Positions 55,701 through 64,000 of a stretch of 64,000 bases of DNA are shown here, in pieces; the first letter of the stretch is position 1, and every line of letters begins with the position of its first letter. Source of the DNA: Oryzias latipes (taxonomy: Eukaryota; Chordata; Actinopteri; Beloniformes; Adrianichthyidae); assembly GCF_002234675.1 (NCBI RefSeq), contig NC_019880.2, forward strand, positions 15,117,756-15,181,755. The letters are read 5' to 3'. The position numbers and the translations under genes are program-made. The notes beneath the pieces were generated by a model. The model saw only the letters and a program-made list of their open reading frames with translations, was not told the DNA's origin and did not search any database.

Positions 55701-58700
55701 CAGCCAACGTAGCTAGTTAATTGGGAGCTCGGCTCTCGAATCCCAGCTACGAGTGACAAAGCAACTGGGTCGCATATGCAGGGAAAAAAAGAAAAAACGT
55801 ACCGAAACGGTACAGAAGTGAACCGAACCGAAACTGCCGTACTGAAACAGTCCGGTTCAACTACGCGTATCGTTACACTGTAAGGTACATCCGTGCAGAT
55901 TTTGGCGCTTGTAAAATGCACAATTTGTCTGAATATGAAGTGAGAGCAAGCTTAATCCATGCCAAAAGTCCCGCCCACAGCGCAGAGGTGAATTTCTAAT
56001 GAACTACTTCTGTTCTGCAGAATTCCTAGAGAACGAAAGGTTTATTTAATTTTGGCTAAAAACGAAATAATCAGAATTTAAAAAGAACACCGGGAAGAAT
56101 TTGAAACTGGATCAAAAGATGATGAGAGTGGGTCTTTAACCTAAAGAACTGAACAGGAAAACTGCAGAAAGAGACTAAATGCTCCTTCTGGTCTGTGTGG
56201 TATTGGGAGCGTAGGAGGAAAGCTGCCAGCTTTTTTTCTTTTTTAACCCGTGGATCCAGCTGTGCAAAGCCTGTGGCCACAAGCATGCATACATATAGAG
56301 GCCCAGATGGCAGCCACCTGTTCACTCAGGTCACTCTGCACCACCCACTGCAGCGTTTACTGCAAATGTATGGACCGTGATCAACACAGCACATTACGGC
56401 CAAATGATTTTTAAAGTAAGCTAGTTTATTAATCTCTCTTCTTCAATTAAAAGTTGCGACTGTTTCTTTTGTCCACCTATAATTATTGGAGAAAATCCAT
56501 TTTTTGGTTCTACTTCAATGCAGATGTTGTTTCAGGTCATTTCGGGGACAGACTGGCGTTTGTTTACGGACACTTACAGTCACAAGGACAGCAGAAGTAG
56601 CTGTGACAGCCGGACTGACTAAAAGCAGAAAAAAGGATGAAATCTAATTTCTACGGCCCGCTTTAATCTTTAACTCAGTTAAAAGAGCTTGAAATTCTTA
56701 ACACTCCTGCGATGTCGCTGCTATGTTTGGAAAAGAGAAGGCTGCGGGCGGGCGGCCTCGTTTCAAAGAGATCCTCACATCAAACACAAACCTCCACTTA
56801 TTGCTTTTCTTTTGGCCTTCGGACGAAACAGAAAATTACAATGTGAAAGGAAAAGTGTGTCAGGGAGAGTGACTGTTTTTCCTCCGTGTAACCCTCATGA
56901 AAACATACGGTAGATGCCCTACCTTGGTGGGAGGGGTCCGCACAGCGCCGCACAGCAGTTGGTGAATATGTTGCCATAGCTGTACGGGTTGTAGTTGTCC
57001 TTTGACCTTTTCGACGACCATGAACCTTTTATCTGGAGAAGTCACAACCTCGGTCACCTTCATAGTTTCAACATACATTTTTTATATAGTAATTAATCTT
57101 TACTTTATTATACTAATTCAAGGGAAAAGACATCTGAAACCTTCCATATATGTTATGTTTTTTAATGCTTTAACGATAAAAAGATCAAATAAGGTTATTT
57201 TTATTTAACAAATACAAATTTTTAACCAAAAAAGAAGACTTTGTGTCATATTTGGTTTGTAGACGATACTCACATCTTCATTGGTGGTCTGGTTGGAGCT
57301 GATAAGGTAGGTATGGAAGCCAGAGAGCCCTACGATGGACCAGACGGAGAAGAAGCACACCACCACCTCCAGCACGGTGACAGCATGGAGTTAAGAAACA
57401 AACCTAGAACCGCTTCTCATGCATTCCTCCATTTAAAGCAGCTGAGAACAGCAGTACAGCCTAAAAGGCTCATATGGATCCAGAGAGGGCACAATAAATG
57501 CAGCTGGAGCAGCCAGAATATCGACCTATATGATTATCAATACTTTCCAGTTGTAGGTTCAGTTAGTTGAGGCAGCAAAATACAACTTTATTTTCCTCTC
57601 TGGTACAGATCAGTTTGTTTGCACTTTTAAGTTTAATCTTTGACCCCAATATTAAAGGAAAAGGGAATCCTAAATCTCCATTTAGCGCATCAGAAAGAGA
57701 ACGAGTCACTCCGTTTAGCCAAACTTAAAATGTAAACAAAATACTCTTCAGTCTTTGTACTCTTTATCTACATTTTTCTAACCGGAGCGTTCGCCCTCAG
57801 CAAGGACAAACGATGTCCTCATCCTTCAAGCACAAAAGACCGCCGTGATACCATCGACGGCACTTCTCATTTAATAAAGTCCTGTAGGACAAAGGAGGTT
57901 ATCAACTCGGCCTGGCAAGCTCTCCACCGCCACAGAATGTTATCTCCCTCGGCCACGGAGAAAACAACAGAGCCCTCGGACCGGACGGACGTCGCCCCGT
58001 TCAAGTCGCAGTGGGAATTTAAATGAAATATTTGGAGAAGGGGTTATGCTGGACAGTTTTATGGTTTTAGTTTATGGTCACTTTCTTTGACAAATCATTT
58101 ATCAAATCTTAACTTTTTACACTAAATTGGTCAGGGAACTAAACTGTCTTTTGGTATATTTGAGTTTAGTTTTTCTTTTACTGTTAAAGTTTATTGCATA
58201 CTGAAGTAAATTAATTAATCCAATTACATATGTACCGGTTACTGTAAAGAGAGATATTTGTAAATAATAACTTCATTGTAGCTTTCATTTGTTCTCTGGA
58301 TTGTGCATGAAAGGAAAGAAGGCAAACTGCTGTAAAACTAATAAAGTTTTGTGAAATATTTAAATTAAAAGGATTTGATGGAAAACACATTTTGGAGACT
58401 TAAGCATAAAAACACACATTTCTTAAAGCATTCAAGACTTGAAATGATTTGAGGCAAAAGTCTTTTAAACACAGCAAATAAGATAAACAAGAGGATAGTC
58501 ACTGGTTAAAAAAAGGTTTTGTGAAAGGATATCTAGCAGGGCTGTCTTTTAGTGCGCTCAGGAACCCAATCCGTTGTGAGTCTGTAAGGAAAAACAACAA
58601 GAGTTCACATCAGTCAACTGGGTTTACAGATGATAAGTTTGACAGATGATAAACCCATTATCATTTTGAAATCATAGTTAATTAAAGTTGATCCAAGTTG

Positions 58701-61455
58701 CAAGTAAAACTCAGCTGTTATTTGGTTTGGCAGACATTAGTTCAGATTGTTGAAGTTATCTTTCAGCATTATGAATATGGAATTAAGGAGCTAAAATGCT
58801 TTATTTAGCCTCATTTAGGAATGGTAAGTTCTTGTTGGCTTTTACCGTCCAAAAAGAGTTTGAAACTTAACTACTCTGGTGGAACGAACCGTATTTCACT
58901 AAACTTTTGTGATTTTTTTACTTTACTCACCACACGTGACTGTCTCTAGGCACACAGTTATGGGAATTTTTTATAGTTTAAGGATATATATTATCTAATG
59001 TATTCTTTTTTTTTAGAGTTAACCAAAAGTCGAATCCACGGGAACTTATCTGTCTGTTTTTTATTTTTGACATGTCTACATCTTGGCGAGTGTTCTTTCA
59101 ACCTAAACACAACAACTGCACATTTCAGCATAACACAAAGCAAGAAAAGAGGGTTTGCCTGAACGCCCAACATCGCAAAAGTATGTAAATAGAATATAAT
59201 TCACCATATAAACTAAAAATGCAGAGGATTTTCAAATGCTTGTGATTTGTGGTCTAAATGTTCTGAATACAAGACAAAACCACTTGAAGGAACTTTCGCT
59301 CTCCTTCAGGGAATTTATCTACTCATTTTAATGCTAGTCTCCAAAACTACTTTGCAAAAAAAGAAAATTCATCTTCATTTAAATGATCTGTTATTCCTAA
59401 AAAGGTTTTTATTTATAAATAAATAACCAACATTAAAAGCAAAGGCACACCATTTACCAGCTTTTCCTTATCTATTACTTCAGAAAAATCTAAATGTATG
59501 AGTTGAAACTCTTTGTCCAAACAGACAATTGCTTCATTTATCACAATAGTGTTAGGAAATAGTATAAAAAAAAGGAAAGGAGGTGGCACTGAACGTCAGT
59601 CCTGACCCACATTTCTGCCCCCGGTGCAGCGCTAATCCACCGAGCATCATTTAAACATGAACATGCATGAGGACAGAGAGCCGAATGCTCCACTGCCTGC
59701 TCCCAGCTGGAAAGATGGGCTCAAGCCAGAAACCTGCAGCTTTTCCCGACGCCCACTTACAAACCTGCTGGTTCCAAGCACACCGAGAACCCCGCCCGCG
59801 GGAATGCGCGTCTGCACCGGCGGCGGAAGCACATGCCCCCGCCGTCCTCAGATACTTACTTAAAATAATGTGTGTGATGACAAAGGCAAAGATGAAGACG
59901 GTGAGGAAGGACAGAGACAGGATGAACATGTAGAAGAAGCGGTAGTTCCTCTTTCCAACGCAGTTCCCCACCCAGGGACAGTGGTGGTCAAAACGCTCTG
60001 CGTAGACATGGAGAAGCACTTTAGGTTTACATGAAAAGCAAAAAAAAAAAAAAAAACACAACTACACTCAAACAGCATCGTTTTAACCACTTTGTGGTTT
60101 TCCTGTTTGATGGTTTTCCCTCATTTTACCATCTAAAAAACAAGACAAAACTTGTTGTTTTTAAGCTTAGATTTGATGAAAAATGATGTTTATCGAAACA
60201 CATCAGTGAGCCTCATTGATTTTCCATAAAGCAAAGCTTATAAAGGTTCAAACATGTCAAGCTTAACACGCAACACAGAGCACAAACAGAATGGTTAAAG
60301 GGAAAAGTGAAGTGCTCCTCTGGGTCTTGTGACAACAACACAAAAATGCTTCCCATACTGCAGAGCGACTATTTATATAAATTAGTAAAAAAACAGACTG
60401 GTTGTTATGGCTGCGTCGGACTGAAAAACATCCACTGGTGCCGCACTATTCCACATTTAAACGCTTTCAAGGCCCAGCGTCACACAAGGTGGCACCATTA
60501 AGGCTCTACTGTAAAAAAACAAAACAAAAAGAAATCTCCACAGACTGATGGATCCACATCAGTCAAAACTGCTTCCTCAGATCTCTTCCTGGTTTCTCTC
60601 AAAGAGGAGGGCTGTCACCCTCACACAAGCATAAATGGATTACAGACTGTGGAAATGGTCACTACTTAACTAATTAGTTGGAGCAGTTATTAGCTTAGTG
60701 GGGTAAAATGACCCCGTTTTGTCTCCACTGATCGATGCCTGGGTAAAATATGTCAGGAACCGACACCTTCAGCTATAAAGGGTTGGGAAAGCGGTACTAC
60801 TTTATTGCTTAAGTTGACTTTTTAACACCAAAGCTTCAGCTCCAGTGTTGACATTCTTTCCAACACCGGAACTTTTCAACTGTTCACACAATCGACGTTA
60901 GTCCAGCGGGTTCTGGCGCGGAGAAAAGCAGCTTTGTGCCATCATGCAACTTTTTACGTGACTAACGTGTTGCATATCGGTGCAAAGCCGATAGGAAAAG
61001 ACTTTTCTCCGCGTCAGAATCAACTGATTCACATTGATCGCGTAAACAGACAGTTACAGTGTGTCAAAGAGCGCACGTTATTTAATTGTCTTCTGCAACC
61101 TCTTTGGTGTTAAAGGCTTAAACCAGTTAGGATTTCAAAAAACTTGACCGACATTGACAAAAAAAAGAGACCTGTAATGTGCAGGCAAGGAAACAATTGA
61201 TGCATAAAAATTATTTTTAAAAAAAACTACTGCCATCTCTTTTATTTTTTTAAATCCGTGTTTCCTCTTGTGTACAAATTATCACCTGAAGCTAAATTAA
61301 AAACATGGATATCCAGATTATTAAACCCTCCTGTATGAGTCAGAAAGAAATATCAGAGGAGACACATTAGAAAAAAGAAAGTGTAATGTATGTTAACGAT
61401 AATTCTGTGCTCTCATAAGCTTCTTCCATCATTCCAATGGGAATAACAGAATGCT

Positions 61456-61492
<37 letters not shown>

Positions 61493-63303
61493 ACTGACCA
61501 CCATGTTTCTGCTTTTCCCACCAGGAAAGCCTTCTGACTTATTTAAGAGCAGGTTATCCTTCTGGCTTCTTAGAGCTACCAACAAAAGCACATATTTTCC
61601 TCCCCGTGTGGTTCTTTTTCCCCAAAACTAAGTTACAATTATTGGTGACGTTAATCGTGTTTGTTACTAATTTGAGCGGCTATATCCAGGCATTTCATCT
61701 TTTTAGTTCATTCTACACCTAAAGGGACTTCTCTATCATCCAGGGTTTTTCAACTGGTGTGCCGCGGTACACTACGTAGTGTGCTGTGAGAGATCGTCAG
61801 GTGTACCATGGGAAATTAGTCAGTTTCAGGGAATCAGCTCTGTGTTCATCCAAACAGGTTTCATACTTTGTAGAAATGTGAAAGAGCTTAAAATAGCTTT
61901 TTTTCTTTGAGTTTCTTTGACTCTAATTCAAAACGTTTCGACTGTACAAAGTTCCTTTTTTTTCCAATGGTAGTGAACTTTGTGATTTTTAAAGGAAAAA
62001 TTGTATCTTTGCTCTAAAAAAGTTAAAACACACCAATCTAGACTGTAAGCCAAGAGGTTTACCTTCTAACCTGCATGTATTGAAGCAAAGCATAGATTCA
62101 AAAAATTTGGGTTTTTTTTTTGCTTCTCAGCTTTAAAAACAAAACAAAGTTAAAAAAAAAATCTAAGCTTCTTAGTTAATGTCTTTTTTCAAGATGCTTT
62201 CCCTTTGCAGCCTTTTTTCGATATGAAAACGAGCAGTTTTAAACTTTAATGGCTGCAAAATAGTTTTCCATGACCTCCTAGCTGAAGCTCAGATTTTACA
62301 AACAATCACACGACTTTCTTGGACAAAGACGCTACGTTCATGTATGAAAGATTTACCAAAACCTTTTACTGTGTTTTTCATTCTTTCATCGCAGTCAAAC
62401 AGTCTGTTAAGAACTTCTTTTTAACGTTGGGTATCACAATAAAATGTGACCAATCAGCTGTTGCTTGAAAAAAGGTCTCTAGTGGTACAAATCCTGCGGA
62501 TAACAACCCAGTCTTATCTTTTTATTGTGTTTTCCGCTTTCCCATTGTTGTCACAAAGCTGGTAAGACAGATGTTACACATTGAAAAAAGGGCATGGCCC
62601 CCACCAAAAAAAAGAAAGAAAAAAAGAAGCACACAAGTCAATACAGTTAGTATTATGTCTCATAGATTACAGGTCTTTGTCAGCGGCGCCTGATAACATG
62701 ACCTGTTTTTTTTGCTTCCTCATCTTTGCCTGAGAGCTTGTGAGACGAATCTACGGCTCCTGACTAAATTAAAATTCAGAAGCAGAAGTGTCTCAGAGGA
62801 GTGAGAATCCCCGCATCAAAACACACTCATGTAAGCTCTCGTCTGGCTTTTATTAACTCACTTGCTTTGCTCTTCAGATGACGACTGTAGATGTGAAGAG
62901 AAGAAAAATAAAAATCAACTTTTCTGTCACTTAGCTTTATTTATAGCCATATTCTTTATGTGAATACCTATTTTTATGAGGGTTTGGTATGCGTTTACAT
63001 ATCTGCAACAGCTACATTTAAGGAAAAACAGACCGTTTTTGTGCAGTTTCTTAGCATTTGGGATTGTTTTTTCTTTAAACCTGCAGCCACTCATTCTTTT
63101 ATATTCCCACAACATTCCAAGAAAAGCTTCCGGAGACCGGTTCAACTCACCCACACAGTTGTCACAGAGGCTGCAGTGGGAGGCACGAGGTGGTCTGAAG
63201 ATTTTGCACGTGAAGCAGTATTTTAGCTTCACTGTCTGGCCGTTGATGACCACCTCCTTCGTCCTGGGGGGAGGTCTGTAGCCTGTGCTGCCGTTAGCAA
63301 CAT
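40713..63303 (-). CDS. zdhhc14: Palmitoyltransferase ZDHHC14, 3' seven coding exons (5' end outside window)
   Basis: Minus-strand coding exons in transcript order: 63303-63151, 59997-59860, 58581-58533, 57376-57274, 57032-56923, 47140-47035 and 41174-40713 (TGA). Phases join exactly. The first visible exon starts within ..[18 protein letters not shown]. The DHHC cysteine-rich domain follows ([37 protein letters not shown], with catalytic DHHC), then two membrane segments ([20 protein letters not shown] and [20 protein letters not shown]), the TTxE motif in NQTTNED, and a cytosolic tail. The tail ends [16 protein letters not shown], a match to vertebrate ZDHHC14 as I remember it. The tail has a His-rich stretch. 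The enzyme S-acylates protein cysteines, probably at the Golgi/ER. N-terminal exons with membrane segments 1-2 lie beyond 64000. The intron 58532-57377 is AT-AC (see separate entry). Confidence 0.95.
41175..43711. other. zdhhc14 intron, 3' part
   Basis: Intronic. Contains a 17-base poly-G run (42241-42257) and a GAG/GGA microsatellite (about 43228-43265). No other element with clear ends was seen. Confidence 0.5.
43712..44460. mobile_element. Non-autonomous hAT element
   Basis: 749 bp with near-perfect TIRs CAGGGGTGGGCAA and TTGCCCACCCCTG and an exact 8-bp duplication GTGTACAC (43704-43711 and 44461-44468). It has no transposase ORF. It lies in a zdhhc14 intron. Confidence 0.9.
44469..45092. 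other. zdhhc14 intron, no element resolved
   Basis: Intronic spacer between the hAT and Tc1 elements. Short frames only. Confidence 0.4.
45095..46430 (-). mobile_element. Tc1-like DNA transposon, decayed
   Basis: 1.34 kb with long (about 200 bp) inverted repeats starting TACAGTCAGGACCATAAATA and TA on both sides (45093-45094 and 46431-46432). The minus strand encodes Tc1 transposase pieces: [26 protein letters not shown] (first catalytic Asp), [19 protein letters not shown] (second) and [15 protein letters not shown] (Glu). An in-frame TAA lies before the last motif and a TGA just before MDFT, and the N-terminal DNA-binding part is missing. It is dead as an autonomous element. Confidence 0.92.
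47835..48118. other. hAT-like end and dispersed repeat
   Basis: Near 47823 the phrase agtggtccccaaccttttt resembles the terminus of another common hAT-type repeat. The far end was not found. About 48060-48118 continues at 50214, on the other side of the hAT insertion, and resembles a repeat at 55970-56130. Confidence 0.4.
48119..50213. mobile_element. Outer hAT-like element carrying a nested hAT
   Basis: The inverted ends CAGGGCTCGACATAGCCA and GGCTATGTCAACCCCTG define about 2.1 kb. The flanks share tatgtc, but a clean 8-bp duplication is not evident. An internal stretch near 49135-49175 (cccaaactttattg, then gtaacaattcaatacaaaac) recurs near 51052-51090 in another hAT element. A separate 690-bp element sits inside at 48178-48867. 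No transposase was recognised. Confidence 0.7.
48178..48867. mobile_element. Nested hAT-like element, CCCGC-rich
   Basis: 690 bp with ends TAGAGCCCTGC and GCAGCCCTCTA (imperfect TIR) and an exact 8-bp duplication GTGCGGAC (48170-48177 and 48868-48875). Its ends are rich in repeated cccgctcccgc motifs. The short frames at 48099-48577 are artefacts of that repetition. Confidence 0.85.
50454..53207. mobile_element. Long-inverted-repeat (foldback) element
   Basis: Ends TGGAGTGATATTTCTGCCAC and GTGGCAGAAATATCACTCCA have arms that stay complementary for roughly 400 bases (left 50454-50725 plus 51893-52000, right about 52800-53207). TA flanks both ends (50452-50453 and 53208-53209). The left arm is split by a hAT element. 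The unique middle (about 52010-52790) shows no transposase. A TA target suggests Tc1/mariner-type mobilisation, but this is uncertain. Confidence 0.8.
50726..51884. mobile_element. hAT element inside the foldback
   Basis: 1.16 kb with TIR-like ends TAGGGTTGTGCCGAT and CATCGCCCAACCCTA. The exact 8-bp duplication GTTGTGTG flanks it (50718-50725 and 51885-51892). Several subterminal ATCGTCCATC-type repeats occur. No transposase is visible. Confidence 0.88.
53208..53945. other. zdhhc14 intron, no feature resolved
   Basis: Contains GC-richer DNA with a frame at 53370-53564, but no splice sites or domain that would make it an exon. Probably intronic. Confidence 0.4.
53946..54301 (-). mobile_element. 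Fragment of the same Tc1-like family
   Basis: The sequence from ttgtctgttcacagcaaaat to the terminus ctgactgtata matches 46085-46432 of the Tc1-like element above, with a short extra stretch (gcccacacctgccc) near 54050. The left half is missing. Confidence 0.88.
54830..55925. mobile_element. Small palindromic element split by a hAT insertion
   Basis: The inverted arms ggatgtaccttaggatcccc (about 54854-54873) and its complement (about 55133-55149 plus 55881-55891), together with the further outward caaaattctgca-like match, make a short foldback or MITE. Its right arm is interrupted by the hAT at 55150-55880. Outer limits are approximate. Confidence 0.6.
55150..55880. mobile_element. Non-autonomous hAT element
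   Basis: 731 bp with TIRs TAGGGGTGTAACGATACGC and GCGTATCGTTACACTG and the exact 8-bp duplication TAAGGTAC (55142-55149 and 55881-55888). The ends carry repeated cggttcggt motifs. No transposase. Confidence 0.9.
55926..56922. other. zdhhc14 intron, dispersed repeat
   Basis: About 55970-56130 is a copy of a dispersed repeat also seen at 48065-48118/50214-50300 and at the window start (ggatcaaaagatgatgag). The remainder has no recognised feature. Confidence 0.5.
57377..58532 (-). other. zdhhc14: U12-type AT-AC intron of zdhhc14
   Basis: Between exons 58581-58533 and 57376-57274 the only junction that restores the conserved protein ([18 protein letters not shown]) uses AT at the donor and AC at the acceptor. 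The donor reads ATATCCTTT (from 58532 down), the U12 consensus. TTTCTTAACT (57398-57389) matches the U12 branch consensus TTCCTTAAC with one mismatch, and its branch A is about 14 bases from the acceptor CAC. No AG occurs at the acceptor position. These are the hallmarks of a minor-spliceosome intron. Confidence 0.9.
59998..63150. other. zdhhc14 intron with repeat pieces
   Basis: Mostly AT-rich intron. Contains an AAAT microsatellite at about 61459-61499. A hAT-like left end occurs near 61740 (gggtttttcaactggtgtgccgcg); its right end was not found with confidence. No coding exon was seen. Confidence 0.5.
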
Positions 63304-64000
63304 CTAAGAAAAATCAAAGAGAGAAAAAAAAAAAAAAAAAAGAACTCTTTATGGCTGTGGGTTTTCAAGAACAACAGGGTATGTGAGATCTTTACGCGTT
63401 GGATCTTTAACTATAATAAATACTTGGGATGCAACCGTTGACTTTCTTTAGGTTCAAACCTCAATTGATGGACCATAGTTTTTTTTTTTGGGTCTAGATA
63501 GGATTTGTCCTTAACAAAAAGAAAAACAAAAAAAAAAACAATTTAGGAAAATCCTTTGCAGGTAAAAAATAAATAAAAACCTTATAATTGGCTTCAACTA
63601 AACCTAGTGTGATGTAATAAAACAATATATAGCAAGTCCTCATTAAATTTAGCACAACATATGTTTGACGCATTCAATGTAAACATACTAGTTTGCTGTA
63701 GGGATGCAACTATTCACTTTCCCTGGGATTCGATTCAAAGGTGTTTTTGTAGCATCCCTGATAAACAAAAAAGAGCTAAAAGAAAAACAAAGCTTTTTAC
63801 CTGATAATGTCAATGTAACAGTTTAGTATTTTTAAAACAAGAAAATTTGACATCTGATCAGCATAAACCAACATTTGTTTATTGTGTGCCATTTTGTGAG
63901 TCACTGCCACTTTCACATCAACTGCAGCACAAAGTTTCTTCACAGGTGAAATCAGAGAATGTATTTTATTAATACAGTTAAATAAAAAACGGATTTTAAA
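63304..64000. other. zdhhc14 upstream intron, continues past the window
   Basis: Begins at the acceptor cttag before the exon at 63303. AT-rich with A-runs. Nothing else is recognised. Confidence 0.5.

Noticed and set aside
57361-57370. GT-AG acceptor (ctggag|gtggtg) as alternative start of the zdhhc14 exon
   Set aside because: It would remove the conserved VLE and leave the short exon out of phase. The AT-AC pair restores both and has U12 donor and branch motifs.

Overview
The window is vertebrate genomic DNA, almost certainly from a teleost fish. It has spliced genes with GT-AG introns, a galectin-8 gene, the 3' part of a ZDHHC14 palmitoyltransferase gene, a cluster of small interferon-inducible ISG12/IFI27-like genes, and a dense load of fish-type transposons (hAT, Tc1/mariner, PIF/Harbinger, RTE LINE, tRNA-derived SINE, Ty3/gypsy). 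A medaka-like species is a guess; nothing here fixes the genus.

Region 1 (about 1-30.3 kb) is an ISG12/IFI27-like cluster. Four copies have complete splice structures: A (minus, 1287-2483), B (minus, 21698-22386), C (minus, 27073-30212) and D (plus, 15719-16407). The 5' remnant of a fifth, D-type copy lies near 8 kb. A and B sit in duplicated blocks (about 1-3150 and 20347-23040). Both keep the same ISRE (AGTTTCGTTTTC) and TATA box upstream of the ATG, which fits interferon-driven expression. The spacer DNA holds a Harbinger-type element, several copies of a roughly 200-bp MITE, a SINE, a broken gypsy-type LTR element joined to a GC-rich repeat, and a 2.4-kb GC-rich insertion with a 16-bp target-site duplication.

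Region 2 (30.8-34 kb) is an apparently full-length RTE-clade LINE with one uninterrupted 997-codon ORF and a perfect 19-bp target-site duplication.

Region 3 (34.9-39.8 kb) is lgals8 (plus strand, 8 coding exons, 296 residues). The N-terminal carbohydrate-binding site looks degenerate and the C-terminal one canonical. Region 4 (about 40.1 kb to beyond the right edge) is zdhhc14 on the minus strand, convergent with lgals8. Seven 3' coding exons are visible, including the DHHC cysteine-rich domain, and the 5' exons lie outside the window. One of its introns has the AT-AC ends and branch site of a U12-type (minor spliceosome) intron. The zdhhc14 introns are crowded with nested DNA transposons, several with exact 8-bp hAT target-site duplications.

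The genes do not form an operon-like unit. The shared theme of the left half is interferon response (ISG12 cluster). Galectin-8 is known as a sensor of damaged endosomes and lysosomes, and ZDHHC14 as a Golgi/ER S-acyltransferase.
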